Assembly: GCA_963590855.1 (NCBI GenBank)
Contig: CAVAQT010000003.1
Coordinates: forward strand, 62,001 to 126,000
DNA from: Ruminococcus_C sp963590855
GTDB lineage: Bacteria > Bacillota > Clostridia > Oscillospirales > Ruminococcaceae
DNA length: 64,000 nucleotides
Direction: 5' to 3'
In this document: in pieces, positions 50,771-58,199 of the stretch
Layout: the number at the start of each line of letters is the position of its first letter
Position numbering within the stretch: the first letter of the stretch is position 1
Program-made: the position numbers and the translations under genes
The notes under the pieces: model-generated
The model's database searches: none
Seen by the model: the letters and a program-made list of their open reading frames with translations, nothing else
What the model was told of the DNA's origin: nothing

Positions 50771-50820
50771 AAAAAATACCATACCGGGAAAAGGTTCGTT
50801 CCCGGTATGGTATTTTTTTA
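50771..50820. terminator. Bidirectional terminator after the ZinT-like gene
   Basis: A 15-bp perfect stem (AATACCATACCGGGA with its complement) and a 10-nt loop with T-runs on both strands, between convergent genes. Confidence 0.92.
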
Positions 50821-50835
50821 GTTGGGATCGACAAG

Positions 50836-51495
50836 CTATATCTGCTCCAGATCCCGGTATGATTCCAGTACAGGACTTTTATCGCCGACATACCAATAGT
50901 CACAGCAATCGCCGCCGCGTGCTTCCGTCTGTGTGCGGATCAGACGCGCGTGCATCACCTCGGCAAGGTAATGATCGGTCTTGCAAAGATACGGCAAAAG
51001 GGCTTCATACCCGTGTTCTTTGGCATGCCTGGCAATGGGACACCCTACAAGATGAAAGCAGAAGCCTTCGGTGCGATGCTCCGGATTGAGCACAACGCGC
51101 CAGCTGTCCATCCATTCGCCCTGTGCCTGATGCGCCTTCTGCATCCGGATATACTTCACATATGTCTTTTCAAACAGCTTGTACGGCCATTTCTGCCGAT
51201 TGCCGTCAATCAAATGCCCCAGGAATTTCAGCTTATCCACAGCGCGCCGCTTGATCTCAAGCAGCACTTCGCCGTCAAGCTTGTGTTCGCTCGCCTCATA
51301 GAACGCGAGGATCGTAAACCAGTCCAGCATGTTTTTCGCCATCATATTTTTGCCCAGGTCGGGCATTTCCTTCATAAACGCAAGATAGGATTCCTCCGCT
51401 TTTGCAAAGATCCGTGGGGCATCATCGGGAAATTTCTCCCGGCAATATTGCTCATACGGCTTTGCATAGGACGACTTCGCGTATGCTCTTTTCAC
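50836..51495 (-). CDS. L-2-amino-thiazoline-4-carboxylic acid hydrolase-like protein
   Basis: A 219-residue cytosolic protein starting at GTG 51495 with GAGGGAT upstream. The C-terminal third carries the family pattern: GCPIARHAKEHGYEALLPYL, C-K-T-D, then RLIRTQTEARGGDCCDY. The founding enzyme opens the thiazoline ring of ATC on the way to cysteine in Pseudomonas. Most Firmicute relatives are uncharacterised, so the substrate here is unknown. It is the last gene of an operon with a membrane protein (21 nt upstream) and an alpha/beta hydrolase. A second family member lies at 58200-58838. Confidence 0.8.
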   Translation of the reverse strand: MKRAYAKSSYAKPYEQYCREKFPDDAPRIFAKAEESYLAFMKEMPDLGKNMMAKNMLDWFTILAFYEASEHKLDGEVLLEIKRRAVDKLKFLGHLIDGNRQKWPYKLFEKTYVKYIRMQKAHQAQGEWMDSWRVVLNPEHRTEGFCFHLVGCPIARHAKEHGYEALLPYLCKTDHYLAEVMHARLIRTQTEARGGDCCDYWYVGDKSPVLESYRDLEQI

Positions 51496-51516
51496 AGCAG
51501 CATCCCTCGCCTTCTT

Positions 51517-51996
51517 TCAAAAAATCAATGTGATGAGTTCGCCCACGATCTCCGCTCCTGCGACCCAGACGAGCGCCATAATGCTTCTCTTTTTCAACAC
51601 CTGCCGCCAGGTCTGCACAAACGGCACATCCTCCAGCCCCGGCAGCACCCAGAACCGGCTGTGGCCGACCCAGAGCTTATCGATCACAACGCCGTCATAA
51701 ATGTTCATCACCTCAAGAAACAGCAGCGCCTGCCAATAGGCTGCACCAAAGGTGGAAATGCCGTTCCATCCCCCGATGATCAGTATCAGTGCCGCAAGCA
51801 TCACAAGGGAAAATATGGTCATGAACCATTTTCGCTTCCGGTTCACAGTCTTTCGGTCAGTCAAGCCCATGGCAATGGCACGTTCCTGCACCTCCTGGGG
51901 ATAGAAGTACAGCCCGTTGACCGCTCCGCCGATCACGAAGAGCTTTACCATTACCGTGAACAGCAGGCAATAGAGCAGCAATTGTAGCAGAATCAT
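51517..51996 (-). CDS. Membrane protein of unknown function
   Basis: A 159-residue protein with GGAGGAGA upstream of the ATG. Hydrophobic segments lie at about residues 2-28, 58-78, 82-100 and 138-158. A conserved-looking stretch IYDGVVIDKLWVGHSRFWVL connects the third and fourth. I do not recognise the family. It is the middle gene of an operon: the alpha/beta hydrolase stop is 21 nt upstream and the thiazoline-hydrolase-like gene 21 nt downstream. Confidence 0.82.
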   Translation of the reverse strand: MILLQLLLYCLLFTVMVKLFVIGGAVNGLYFYPQEVQERAIAMGLTDRKTVNRKRKWFMTIFSLVMLAALILIIGGWNGISTFGAAYWQALLFLEVMNIYDGVVIDKLWVGHSRFWVLPGLEDVPFVQTWRQVLKKRSIMALVWVAGAEIVGELITLIF

Positions 51997-52017
51997 ATTT
52001 TTCTCCTCCGTCTGTGC

Positions 52018-52875
52018 TTATGCGTCCATGGCATTCAGGAAATCGCGAATGGTTCGGATATAGTCCTCCGCTTTCAACATCGTGGAAAGATGACCGCCGG
52101 ATACATAGACGATCTTCGGATCGTGCATCAGCTGAATGAGATCCTCCTGCATTTTTCCAGAGAAAAAGTCCTGATCCGGCAGAATCAGAAGGATCTTTCC
52201 CCGAAGCGCCGCAAAATCCGCCGCTGTCACAGGTGTCTGATGCATCAGATCGGCAAGAAGTCCCGAAATATGTACATCCTTTTCCTGCTTATAGTCCTTG
52301 AAAATCGTCTGAAACATGTCTTTCGCATAAGCGACTTCTTCCGCGCTTTCGTTGCGAATGTGACCCATTCCTGCTTTAATGAGTTTCGGCTTCAGCTTTT
52401 CATAATTGCAGTGCTTCATATACCACAGCATCAGCGGCGCCAAGAGGTATTTCCGTTTCAGGCTTTTGAGCGTATTGGCATCCATGCCGCCTGTTGAGAT
52501 CAGAACCAGTCCGCCGACTGCATTAGGATACTTCTGCGTATAGATCTGTGCAACCATACCGCCGTCACTCGCACCGACAAAGACAGGTTTTTCCACCCCG
52601 ATCTTTTGAAAGAACCCATGCATTCCCACAACCAGTTCCTGATTGGTGCGCAGTTCCTCCGGATAGTCAAACAGAAGCACGCAGAAATCGCCGGACATTG
52701 CGTCAACGTAGTCCATCCACATTTCCAGCGTGTTCATTCCGCCGTTTAAGAACACCAGCGTCTTTCCATGCCCCTTTCCGCTCAGGATATAGCGAAACCG
52801 TGCGCCATCGACGGTGATCTCCTCACAGGGATGCATCGCCGTAAATACGCCTATTTTTTCCGAATACAACTGCAT
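52018..52875 (-). CDS. Alpha/beta hydrolase
   Basis: A 285-residue alpha/beta-fold hydrolase. The start is ATG 52875, with AAAGGAGGAAAAAC upstream; the frame stays open further upstream but through the leader. The oxyanion region FLNGGMNTLEMW, nucleophile elbow GASDGG (Ser103), an Asp near residue 234 (LPDQDFF) and a His near 262 (SGGHLS) make a full triad. The sequence looks like the small-molecule ester/lactone group; no signal peptide. It is first in a three-gene operon whose promoter lies 180 nt upstream, with a GTTAG-N6-CTAAC hairpin inside the leader. Substrate unknown. Confidence 0.87.
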   Translation of the reverse strand: MQLYSEKIGVFTAMHPCEEITVDGARFRYILSGKGHGKTLVFLNGGMNTLEMWMDYVDAMSGDFCVLLFDYPEELRTNQELVVGMHGFFQKIGVEKPVFVGASDGGMVAQIYTQKYPNAVGGLVLISTGGMDANTLKSLKRKYLLAPLMLWYMKHCNYEKLKPKLIKAGMGHIRNESAEEVAYAKDMFQTIFKDYKQEKDVHISGLLADLMHQTPVTAADFAALRGKILLILPDQDFFSGKMQEDLIQLMHDPKIVYVSGGHLSTMLKAEDYIRTIRDFLNAMDA

Positions 52876-52992
52876 TGTTTTTCCTCCTTTATTTTGCGCC
52901 GGCAGACAGCAGAACGCCCTCGCAGACCGCCGGAACAGCTCCTGCGCATTCTGCACTGCAAAGACGCATTCCAAACACAATACATGCACGAA

Positions 52993-53008
52993 GTTAGAAA
53001 AAGCTAAC
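52993..53008 (-). promoter_or_regulatory. GTTAG-N6-CTAAC dyad in the alpha/beta hydrolase leader
   Basis: On the minus strand GTTAGCTTTTTCTAAC, about 40 nt downstream of the expected transcription start. Could act as a DNA operator or as an RNA hairpin. Third instance of the motif in the window. Confidence 0.45.
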
Positions 53009-53055
53009 CTCGACGCATTGAAAAAGCCGCCCACAGCAGCTTCTCCATCTCTTTT

Positions 53056-53084
53056 ATTATACCACATCTCCGGCGCAATGACAA
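53056..53084 (-). promoter_or_regulatory. Promoter of the alpha/beta hydrolase operon
   Basis: On the minus strand TTGTCA (53084-53079) and TATAAT (53061-53056), 17-nt spacer; predicts a ~175-nt leader. Confidence 0.72.
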
Positions 53085-53439
53085 CCATATTTTTTTACAT
53101 GCAGCGGTTTCCGCGCCTGCTCTTCTGACATCGCCATTCTCTCATAGCGCATCCCCCTCTGCTCCGGAATGACGCGCGCTTCTCCGGCGCAGGCAGTGCC
53201 GCCCGTTTCAGGGCGGTGCTGTCCTGCGGTATGACAATTACTGATACTGTTACTGTACCAGTAACAGTATCAGTAACAGTAACAGCTTGTTTTGTTATAC
53301 AAAAGATAGCTTTGCTTGTTTTGTTAAGCTTAGCTTGTTTTGTTCGTTTTGCTTGTTTTGTTTGTGTTTGCTTTTGGGCTGCCAGAGACAGCGCTGTCTC
53401 ATCGGAACTTCTCCCCAACTCCATTTCGTTTTTGCCCAT
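53085..53439. other. Gene-poor stretch with hairpins and low-complexity DNA
   Basis: No gene I trust. It holds an imperfect GC-rich hairpin (53195-53220), an 18-bp-arm palindrome (53238-53276) and a CTTGTTTTGTT-type low-complexity run (53285-53375). The minus strand is open through it for 114 codons, but the product (repeated KQTKQ, then alternating Val-Thr) is low-complexity and lacks a ribosome site. It resembles the linker of phage replisome-organiser proteins and may be a relic. Confidence 0.4.
53238..53276. repeat. Perfect inverted repeat with 18-bp arms
   Basis: TTACTGATACTGTTACTG (53238-53255) and its exact complement (53259-53276) flank TAC. The arms themselves repeat ACTG/CAGTAA units, and further CAGTAA units follow to 53283. 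No T-run, so it is not a standard terminator. Confidence 0.85.
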
Positions 53440-54228
53440 CTAATATTGATCTGCGATCTCGACTTCTTCCAACTGCGCAAAATCAGAGTCCTCATGATTT
53501 CTCATCCTGACATAGTCCTGATCCGCATATACATTTAAACTCACATGCATCCTTCCGCCGATCTCACTGACATGCTTTTTTAATTCTGAAAATTCGTTTG
53601 CAATGTCAGAATGCTTCTGATATTCGCTCTGAGGAATATTTACATATAGCGTGAATGCCGGTCTTTCTTTGGTGTCCTCTATGCTGCTCATTGATTGGAG
53701 GATTTCTTCTGCCGAAGCATCCGCATCGCATTCCCCTGGAAACTGGTTGGTTGCGGAAGAGAAAAATGAAACGTCATATGTCTCCAGATCTGTACGGCGC
53801 ACATATGCATCAAGCCATTTTTCCATCCTTTCCCCGATCACCTGCCCGTAGTACGCCTCGCTTTTTACATATAATGCGTCAACACCATCCACTTTTCTGC
53901 CGTATACATTGACGTAATACGCTTGGTCAGCGCCGCTGTCGGGAATCGTTGCCATGACAAGATAATATGGTTCTGCCGACGGATCCGGGCCTAAAAAAAC
54001 GCCTCCTGCGATCACCTGATAGGTAACAGCAGTCTGCACATCATACTTTTCTTTAAAATAGGCTGTTACAACGTCATCTACCTCGCCCTCAAGCTGTTTC
54101 AATTCCGTTTCCGAAATACGCGATGCATCGCCTCGCCTGTTTTGATCCAGACAGCCGGTAAAGCAAGCTACACCAATTGCAGCAAGTCCGAAAGGCAGCA
54201 ATATGCTGCATAAGAAATTTCGCTTCAT
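53440..54228 (-). CDS. Lipoprotein of unknown function
   Basis: A 262-residue lipoprotein with GAGGATATC before the ATG, a signal peptide and a lipobox ending CFTGC (Cys26). The mature part starts with a charged helix (ISETELKQLEGEVDDVVTAY), followed by a mixed domain with YYLVMATIPDSGADQAYYVN and a C-terminal half with FTLYVNIPQSEYQKHSDIAN. I do not recognise the family. It is a single-gene unit with its own promoter, back to back with the AraC-type regulator at 54447, which might control it. Confidence 0.82.
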   Translation of the reverse strand: MKRNFLCSILLPFGLAAIGVACFTGCLDQNRRGDASRISETELKQLEGEVDDVVTAYFKEKYDVQTAVTYQVIAGGVFLGPDPSAEPYYLVMATIPDSGADQAYYVNVYGRKVDGVDALYVKSEAYYGQVIGERMEKWLDAYVRRTDLETYDVSFFSSATNQFPGECDADASAEEILQSMSSIEDTKERPAFTLYVNIPQSEYQKHSDIANEFSELKKHVSEIGGRMHVSLNVYADQDYVRMRNHEDSDFAQLEEVEIADQY

Positions 54229-54276
54229 CTGATATCCTCTATTTTTTATCCAATTAGAACAAATCGTATCTTCATT

Positions 54277-54305
54277 ATTATATCACAATTTTGGAGAGAT
54301 TGCAA
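54277..54305 (-). promoter_or_regulatory. Promoter of the lipoprotein gene 53440-54228
   Basis: On the minus strand TTGCAA (54305-54300) and TATAAT (54282-54277), 17-nt spacer. Confidence 0.72.
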
Positions 54306-54358
54306 GCAAAAGCACTGCTGTTTTTCCCATCGCAAAACACGATCTCTCATGCTTTCCG

Positions 54359-54387
54359 TTGACAGGCGCTTGCTTTTTCGCTATAAT
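54359..54387 (+). promoter_or_regulatory. Promoter of the AraC-type regulator
   Basis: TTGACA (54359-54364) and TATAAT (54382-54387), 17-nt spacer; its -35 is 54 bp from the -35 of the divergent lipoprotein promoter. Confidence 0.8.
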
Positions 54388-54446
54388 AAAAACGAATCCA
54401 CATCAGAAAATGCGTGGGAAGCACAGCAAAACAGGAGGGTTTCAGG

Positions 54447-55448
54447 ATGGAGAATGCACCATTTTCAAAAGCGCCGGACAAATTTGATCTGATCGCACTA
54501 TACGGCAGAAATACGGGATATTCTGACAAAAGCGCTGACTGTAGACGCTATCATCTGAACAATGAAACGGGGGCAGGGACAATTACGATCTATCAGGTCT
54601 TTCCGGGGATACAGGCAGCCTTCAACGATATTCACATGGCATACTGCAATTTGCAGCAGAGCACTGCGTCAAATGTGATAGAGATCAACCACTGCACAGA
54701 AGGGCGGTTTGAATGCGATACCGGCGAGCAGCTGTGCTGTTATATGGCGCCGGGGGATATGGCAGTCAAAAGCGCCCATACCTGCTCCGAAAACGCCTGC
54801 TTTCCCACAAGGCACTATCACGGCATCAGCATTTTTATAGAGCCGGATCGCTTTTCTGCGGAGTTTCTCCCCGTTTTGCAAATGCTGTCCATTGATCTGG
54901 ACAAGGTCAATGCGCTGGTATCCGGCAAAAGCGCCATCCTGATCTTACGAAAGAACGAAGCCGCTTCTCATATTTTCTCCGAATTATACACGGTCAGAGA
55001 AACGCACCGCGCCGGATATCTCAAGCTGAAGGTGCTGGAGCTGCTCCTGTTTCTGACCGATATCAACGTCACGGAATCCGATCGTACCGCGCACTGCCTT
55101 GACCGCAAAAGTGTCTCTCTGGTAAAATCCGTCCACGATTTCATGATCTCCGATATGCAGAAACACCACACCATTTCAGCGCTGGCAGAACGGTTTCATA
55201 TCGCTCCGACAACCTTAAAGAAAACCTTTTCCGATATCTACGGCACTTCTATCTATGCATATCTCAAAACATACCGTCTCCAGGAGGCGCAAAAGAAGCT
55301 GCTCCGCACAGAGCTTTCCATCGCTGAGATCGCAAATGCGGTAGGCTATGAAAATCCGGCAAAGTTTTCCACAGCCTTTCAGAAGGAGTGCGGCATGTCC
55401 CCTTCTGCCTTCCGGAAGTACGTCCGAGATCGTGTCGATCATAGCTGA
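54447..55448 (+). CDS. AraC family transcriptional regulator
   Basis: A 333-residue regulator starting at ATG 54447, with AGGAGGG 8 nt upstream; an earlier in-frame start at 54414 precedes that site. The C-terminal ~105 residues are the double helix-turn-helix: HHTISALAERFHIAPTTLKK, then SIAEIANAVGYENPAKFSTA and GMSPSAFRKY. The N-terminal ~215 residues are a sensing domain (VIEINHCTEGRFEC, CYMAPGDMAVKS) of the type seen in regulators beside siderophore or multidrug ABC exporters; that link is from memory. No exporter is adjacent, so its target may be the divergent lipoprotein or lie elsewhere. Confidence 0.9.
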   Translation: MENAPFSKAPDKFDLIALYGRNTGYSDKSADCRRYHLNNETGAGTITIYQVFPGIQAAFNDIHMAYCNLQQSTASNVIEINHCTEGRFECDTGEQLCCYMAPGDMAVKSAHTCSENACFPTRHYHGISIFIEPDRFSAEFLPVLQMLSIDLDKVNALVSGKSAILILRKNEAASHIFSELYTVRETHRAGYLKLKVLELLLFLTDINVTESDRTAHCLDRKSVSLVKSVHDFMISDMQKHHTISALAERFHIAPTTLKKTFSDIYGTSIYAYLKTYRLQEAQKKLLRTELSIAEIANAVGYENPAKFSTAFQKECGMSPSAFRKYVRDRVDHS

Positions 55449-55478
55449 GATGTCTGTTTGGATAGGTCTTTGAGGGGC

Positions 55479-55590
55479 TTAGACTGCTGTTTCTTCGGCA
55501 GCCGCTTCCAGTTCTGCTGGTTTCTCCGCTGCTGCGGCCGTCAGAAACGGCATCTCCTCAAAAACTCTTTTTTCGTCCAAACAGATTCAT
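55479..55590 (-). pseudogene. Frameshifted small ORF downstream of the leucine-rich-repeat gene
   Basis: ATG 55590 has an excellent AGGAGAGG upstream but the frame closes after 10 codons (MNLFGRKKSF). In the next frame the sequence continues as EEMPFLTAAAAEKPAELEA and ends at a TAA at 55479-55481. Removing one base from the A6 or T5 run between them gives one ~36-residue acidic small protein. It lies 35 nt after the leucine-rich-repeat gene stop. It may be a broken gene, a read error in a homopolymer, or chance. Confidence 0.4.
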
Positions 55591-55625
55591 TCCTCTCCTA
55601 TTTTCTCATTGATCACAGCTGAAAC

Positions 55626-57185
55626 TTATGCCCCGATCTCATCCTTATAGGGAATCAAAGTCAGATAGATCTCCTGCTGCTTCTGGTCAATGGCATACTG
55701 GATATACTGATCCACATTTTTCTTGGTGACAAAGTCGGTTTTTTCCAGAAGTATCCGAATCAGTTCCAGATTGCCGCCGTCGATCAGCGTCTTTACGCCC
55801 CTGGTGAGCATCTTTTTTACATACGCCCTGGCATCCGCGTTGTCGTACAAATCGATCAGTTTCACAGCCAGCTGAAATTTCAGACGCAGCGGCATCTTCA
55901 CCGTGGTGTCCATTTTTCCGGTTCGCAGCATTCTAGTTACTGCAACGATATCTCTTTCTACTTTATTATAGTTGTCAACAACAAAATATTGTTCATCAGA
56001 AATCGCAATTTTAATGCTGGTCAGACTTGTGCAGTCATCAAATGCTGAATTTCCAATACTGGTCGCATTGTTCATAATTATGACGCTGGTCAGACTTTTA
56101 CACCGCGAAAACGCATATTCGCCGATACTGATTACTCCGTCCGGAATTGTGACACTAGTTAGACTTTTACACTGCGAAAACGCATAGTTTCCAATACTGG
56201 TTACACCGTCCGGAATGGCGATATTGGTCAGACTCGCACAACCATGAAACGCATCATCTCCAATACTAGTCACACTGTCTGGAATGACAATATTCGTCAA
56301 GCTTTCACAAAACGAAAACGTATCATCTTCAATACTGGTCACATTATTCGGAATGGCGATATTGGTCAAGCTTGCACAACCATCAAAAGCATTATTGTCA
56401 ATATTGGTCACACTATCTGGAATTGTGATACTAGTTAGACTTTCACACTGCCCAAATGCACTATCTCCAATACTAGTCACACCATCTGAAATTGTGATAC
56501 CGTGCAAGCCTGTACAACCCTCAAAAACAGAATCGCCAATGCTAGTCACACTGTCCGGAATGACAACATTCGTCAGACTTCTACAATACAAAAACGCTCC
56601 ATCTCCAATACTAGTCACACTGTTTGGAATAACGATATTCGTCAGACTTTTACAAAACAAAAACGCATATTCACCGATACTAGTCACACTGTCTGGAATC
56701 GTGATACTAGTTAGACTTTCACACATCGAAAACGCAGAATCTCCAATACGGATTACGCCGTCCGGAATAGCAATATTAGTCAGGCTTTCACATTCATAAA
56801 ACGCCCTCTTTCCAATACTGGTTACACTGTCCGGAATCACAACATCTTTTTGGTTTCCCTGATAACGATGTAAAATCTGATTTCCAACAATTACAAAATC
56901 ACCTTCATATTTTTTTAGCCAAATTGTATTATCAAATGCCCCATATCCAATACTGGTCACATCGTCCGGGATGTTGATGTTGGTCAGACTTGTACAACCA
57001 TAAAATGCTCTATCTTCAATAGATGTCACACTGGCCGGGATGTTGATGTTGGTCAGACTTGTACAATTCTCAAACGCATAATGACTGATACTGGTCACAC
57101 CGTCCGGAATCACAACATCTCCGCCTGCACCGGTATAGTATTCCAGCACACCATCTCTAATCTTAAAATCACAATTGCGGCTCAT
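55626..57185 (-). CDS. BspA-type leucine-rich-repeat protein without signal peptide
   Basis: A 519-residue protein with AGAGGGGG upstream of the ATG. The opening (FKIRDGVLEYYTGAGGDVVI) leads into about 16 tandem ~23-residue repeats of the BspA/LRR_5 type (consensus IPDSVTSIGDxAFxxCxSLT) to about residue 395. The C-terminal ~120 residues are helical (LKFQLAVKLIDLYDN, TLIDGGNLELIRILLEKTD), similar to ankyrin-like tails on such proteins. It has neither signal peptide nor wall anchor, unlike 60573-63761, so it is predicted cytoplasmic. DNA repeats of ~69 bp run through the gene, favouring recombination. Ligand unknown. Confidence 0.88.
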   Translation of the reverse strand: MSRNCDFKIRDGVLEYYTGAGGDVVIPDGVTSISHYAFENCTSLTNINIPASVTSIEDRAFYGCTSLTNINIPDDVTSIGYGAFDNTIWLKKYEGDFVIVGNQILHRYQGNQKDVVIPDSVTSIGKRAFYECESLTNIAIPDGVIRIGDSAFSMCESLTSITIPDSVTSIGEYAFLFCKSLTNIVIPNSVTSIGDGAFLYCRSLTNVVIPDSVTSIGDSVFEGCTGLHGITISDGVTSIGDSAFGQCESLTSITIPDSVTNIDNNAFDGCASLTNIAIPNNVTSIEDDTFSFCESLTNIVIPDSVTSIGDDAFHGCASLTNIAIPDGVTSIGNYAFSQCKSLTSVTIPDGVISIGEYAFSRCKSLTSVIIMNNATSIGNSAFDDCTSLTSIKIAISDEQYFVVDNYNKVERDIVAVTRMLRTGKMDTTVKMPLRLKFQLAVKLIDLYDNADARAYVKKMLTRGVKTLIDGGNLELIRILLEKTDFVTKKNVDQYIQYAIDQKQQEIYLTLIPYKDEIGA

Positions 57186-57225
57186 TTCATCCCCCTCTCC
57201 CTATGGTTCAACATTATCTATGTTA

Positions 57226-57254
57226 ATTATACACTTTTCAGAAACAAAAAGCAA
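57226..57254 (-). promoter_or_regulatory. Promoter of the cytoplasmic leucine-rich-repeat gene
   Basis: On the minus strand TTGCTT (57254-57249) and TATAAT (57231-57226), 17-nt spacer; it begins 4 nt after the stop of the preceding gene. Confidence 0.68.
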
Positions 57255-57257
57255 GTG

Positions 57258-57971
57258 TTATTCCAAAATTTCCTGTTCTGCGAGCTGTTCCATCATTTTT
57301 TCGCGCAGCGACTTCGGCGGGTCGAGTTCGAGACCGCCTGAAATGCTGTCAAAAAGGGCATAGTTAAAACTGGGGATATCTACCATAAAGCCATGCCCTT
57401 CTGCTTCTTGGATATAATATTCCTGCGCAAACCTTTTGGCGATATCCAGTACATCCATATACACGCTGTACACACTGTTCGGATCGTTGTCTGCGATGCG
57501 GAGAACACCGAGTTTTGTGAAGTGCTCTGTTCCCGAAGCCAGATCCAGTCCGCACTGGAAGTCGAACTGTATCATATTGCAATCATGTGCAATGACTGGA
57601 TCTTTCTTTTTTTGTCCAGGCATATAGCCGCGGTTCCAGTTCCAGAAATAAAACAGCAGTACGCTGCCAAACGAATCAACAAAGATCTTATTCCATTGGT
57701 TCAAGTTGGTCTCATTTTGCACAATGCCGGAGTACAGCATCGCCCCTGCCATTGCAAGGGTCTCCACCTCGTCGCCGTAGAGGCGGAGCTTCTGCGGCAG
57801 AAAGCCTTCGGTGAAATCCAAAAAGTGGACGGTTGACTCGCAGAGCCGTACAAACTGCTTTTCCGGCTTGGTCAGCGGCTGCAGCTGCTTTTTGCTCTCT
57901 GCAATGATCGCGCAGAGGGTCTTTTTGTCATAGAGTCCCAGCTTCATAATATCGTTTCCATGCAATTTCAT
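57258..57971 (-). CDS. Hypothetical protein
   Basis: A 237-residue soluble protein. The start is ATG 57971 with GGAGGT upstream; the frame is open further upstream without a ribosome site. Features: a helical N-terminal half (KKTLCAIIAESKKQLQPLTK), an aromatic-rich middle (SVLLFYFWNWNRGYMPGQKK), then PNSVYSVYMDVLDIAKRFAQ. No signal peptide, membrane span or motif I recognise. It precedes the leucine-rich-repeat gene in the same direction but that gene has its own promoter. Confidence 0.75.
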   Translation of the reverse strand: MKLHGNDIMKLGLYDKKTLCAIIAESKKQLQPLTKPEKQFVRLCESTVHFLDFTEGFLPQKLRLYGDEVETLAMAGAMLYSGIVQNETNLNQWNKIFVDSFGSVLLFYFWNWNRGYMPGQKKKDPVIAHDCNMIQFDFQCGLDLASGTEHFTKLGVLRIADNDPNSVYSVYMDVLDIAKRFAQEYYIQEAEGHGFMVDIPSFNYALFDSISGGLELDPPKSLREKMMEQLAEQEILE

Positions 57972-58078
57972 TTGTAATACCTCCGGTAAAAGTGGTGTGA
58001 TTTCCTTTGATGGGAATATCATACCACTTTAGCTTTTCAGATTTGATATAACTGAAAGTTTTTTCAAAACAAAAAGCC

Positions 58079-58105
58079 GGTTTTTACACCTGCTCCTCGT
58101 ACTGC
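58079..58105. repeat. Degenerate copy of the sortase-operon terminator arm
   Basis: GGTTTTTACACCTGCTCCTC and the next 7 nt match 60007-60033 at 25 of 27 positions, but the left stem arm is missing here, so it cannot form the same hairpin. Confidence 0.55.
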
Positions 58106-58133
58106 ATGATGCATTCCCTTGCTTTTCAATACC

Positions 58134-58162
58134 TTGTCTTTTGGTTGGACATGTGATATAAT
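58134..58162 (+). promoter_or_regulatory. Promoter of the second thiazoline-hydrolase-like gene
   Basis: TTGTCT (58134-58139) and TATAAT (58157-58162), 17-nt spacer. Confidence 0.65.
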
Positions 58163-58199
58163 GAGAGGGAAATCAAATCTTGAAAGGATGGATGCTGTT

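Noticed and set aside
52876..53088. 71-codon upstream extension of the alpha/beta hydrolase
   Set aside because: It would start at or upstream of the promoter; the ATG at 52875 has AAAGGAGG just before it and begins the conserved domain.
53057..53152. A 31-codon minus-strand ORF (MRYERMAMSEEQ...) upstream of the alpha/beta hydrolase promoter
   Set aside because: Its stop lies in the -10 box of that promoter and the ribosome site is poorly spaced; too weak to call.
53095..53439. A 114-codon minus-strand ORF directly after the lipoprotein stop
   Set aside because: No ribosome site and low-complexity product; kept only as a possible relic in the region note.
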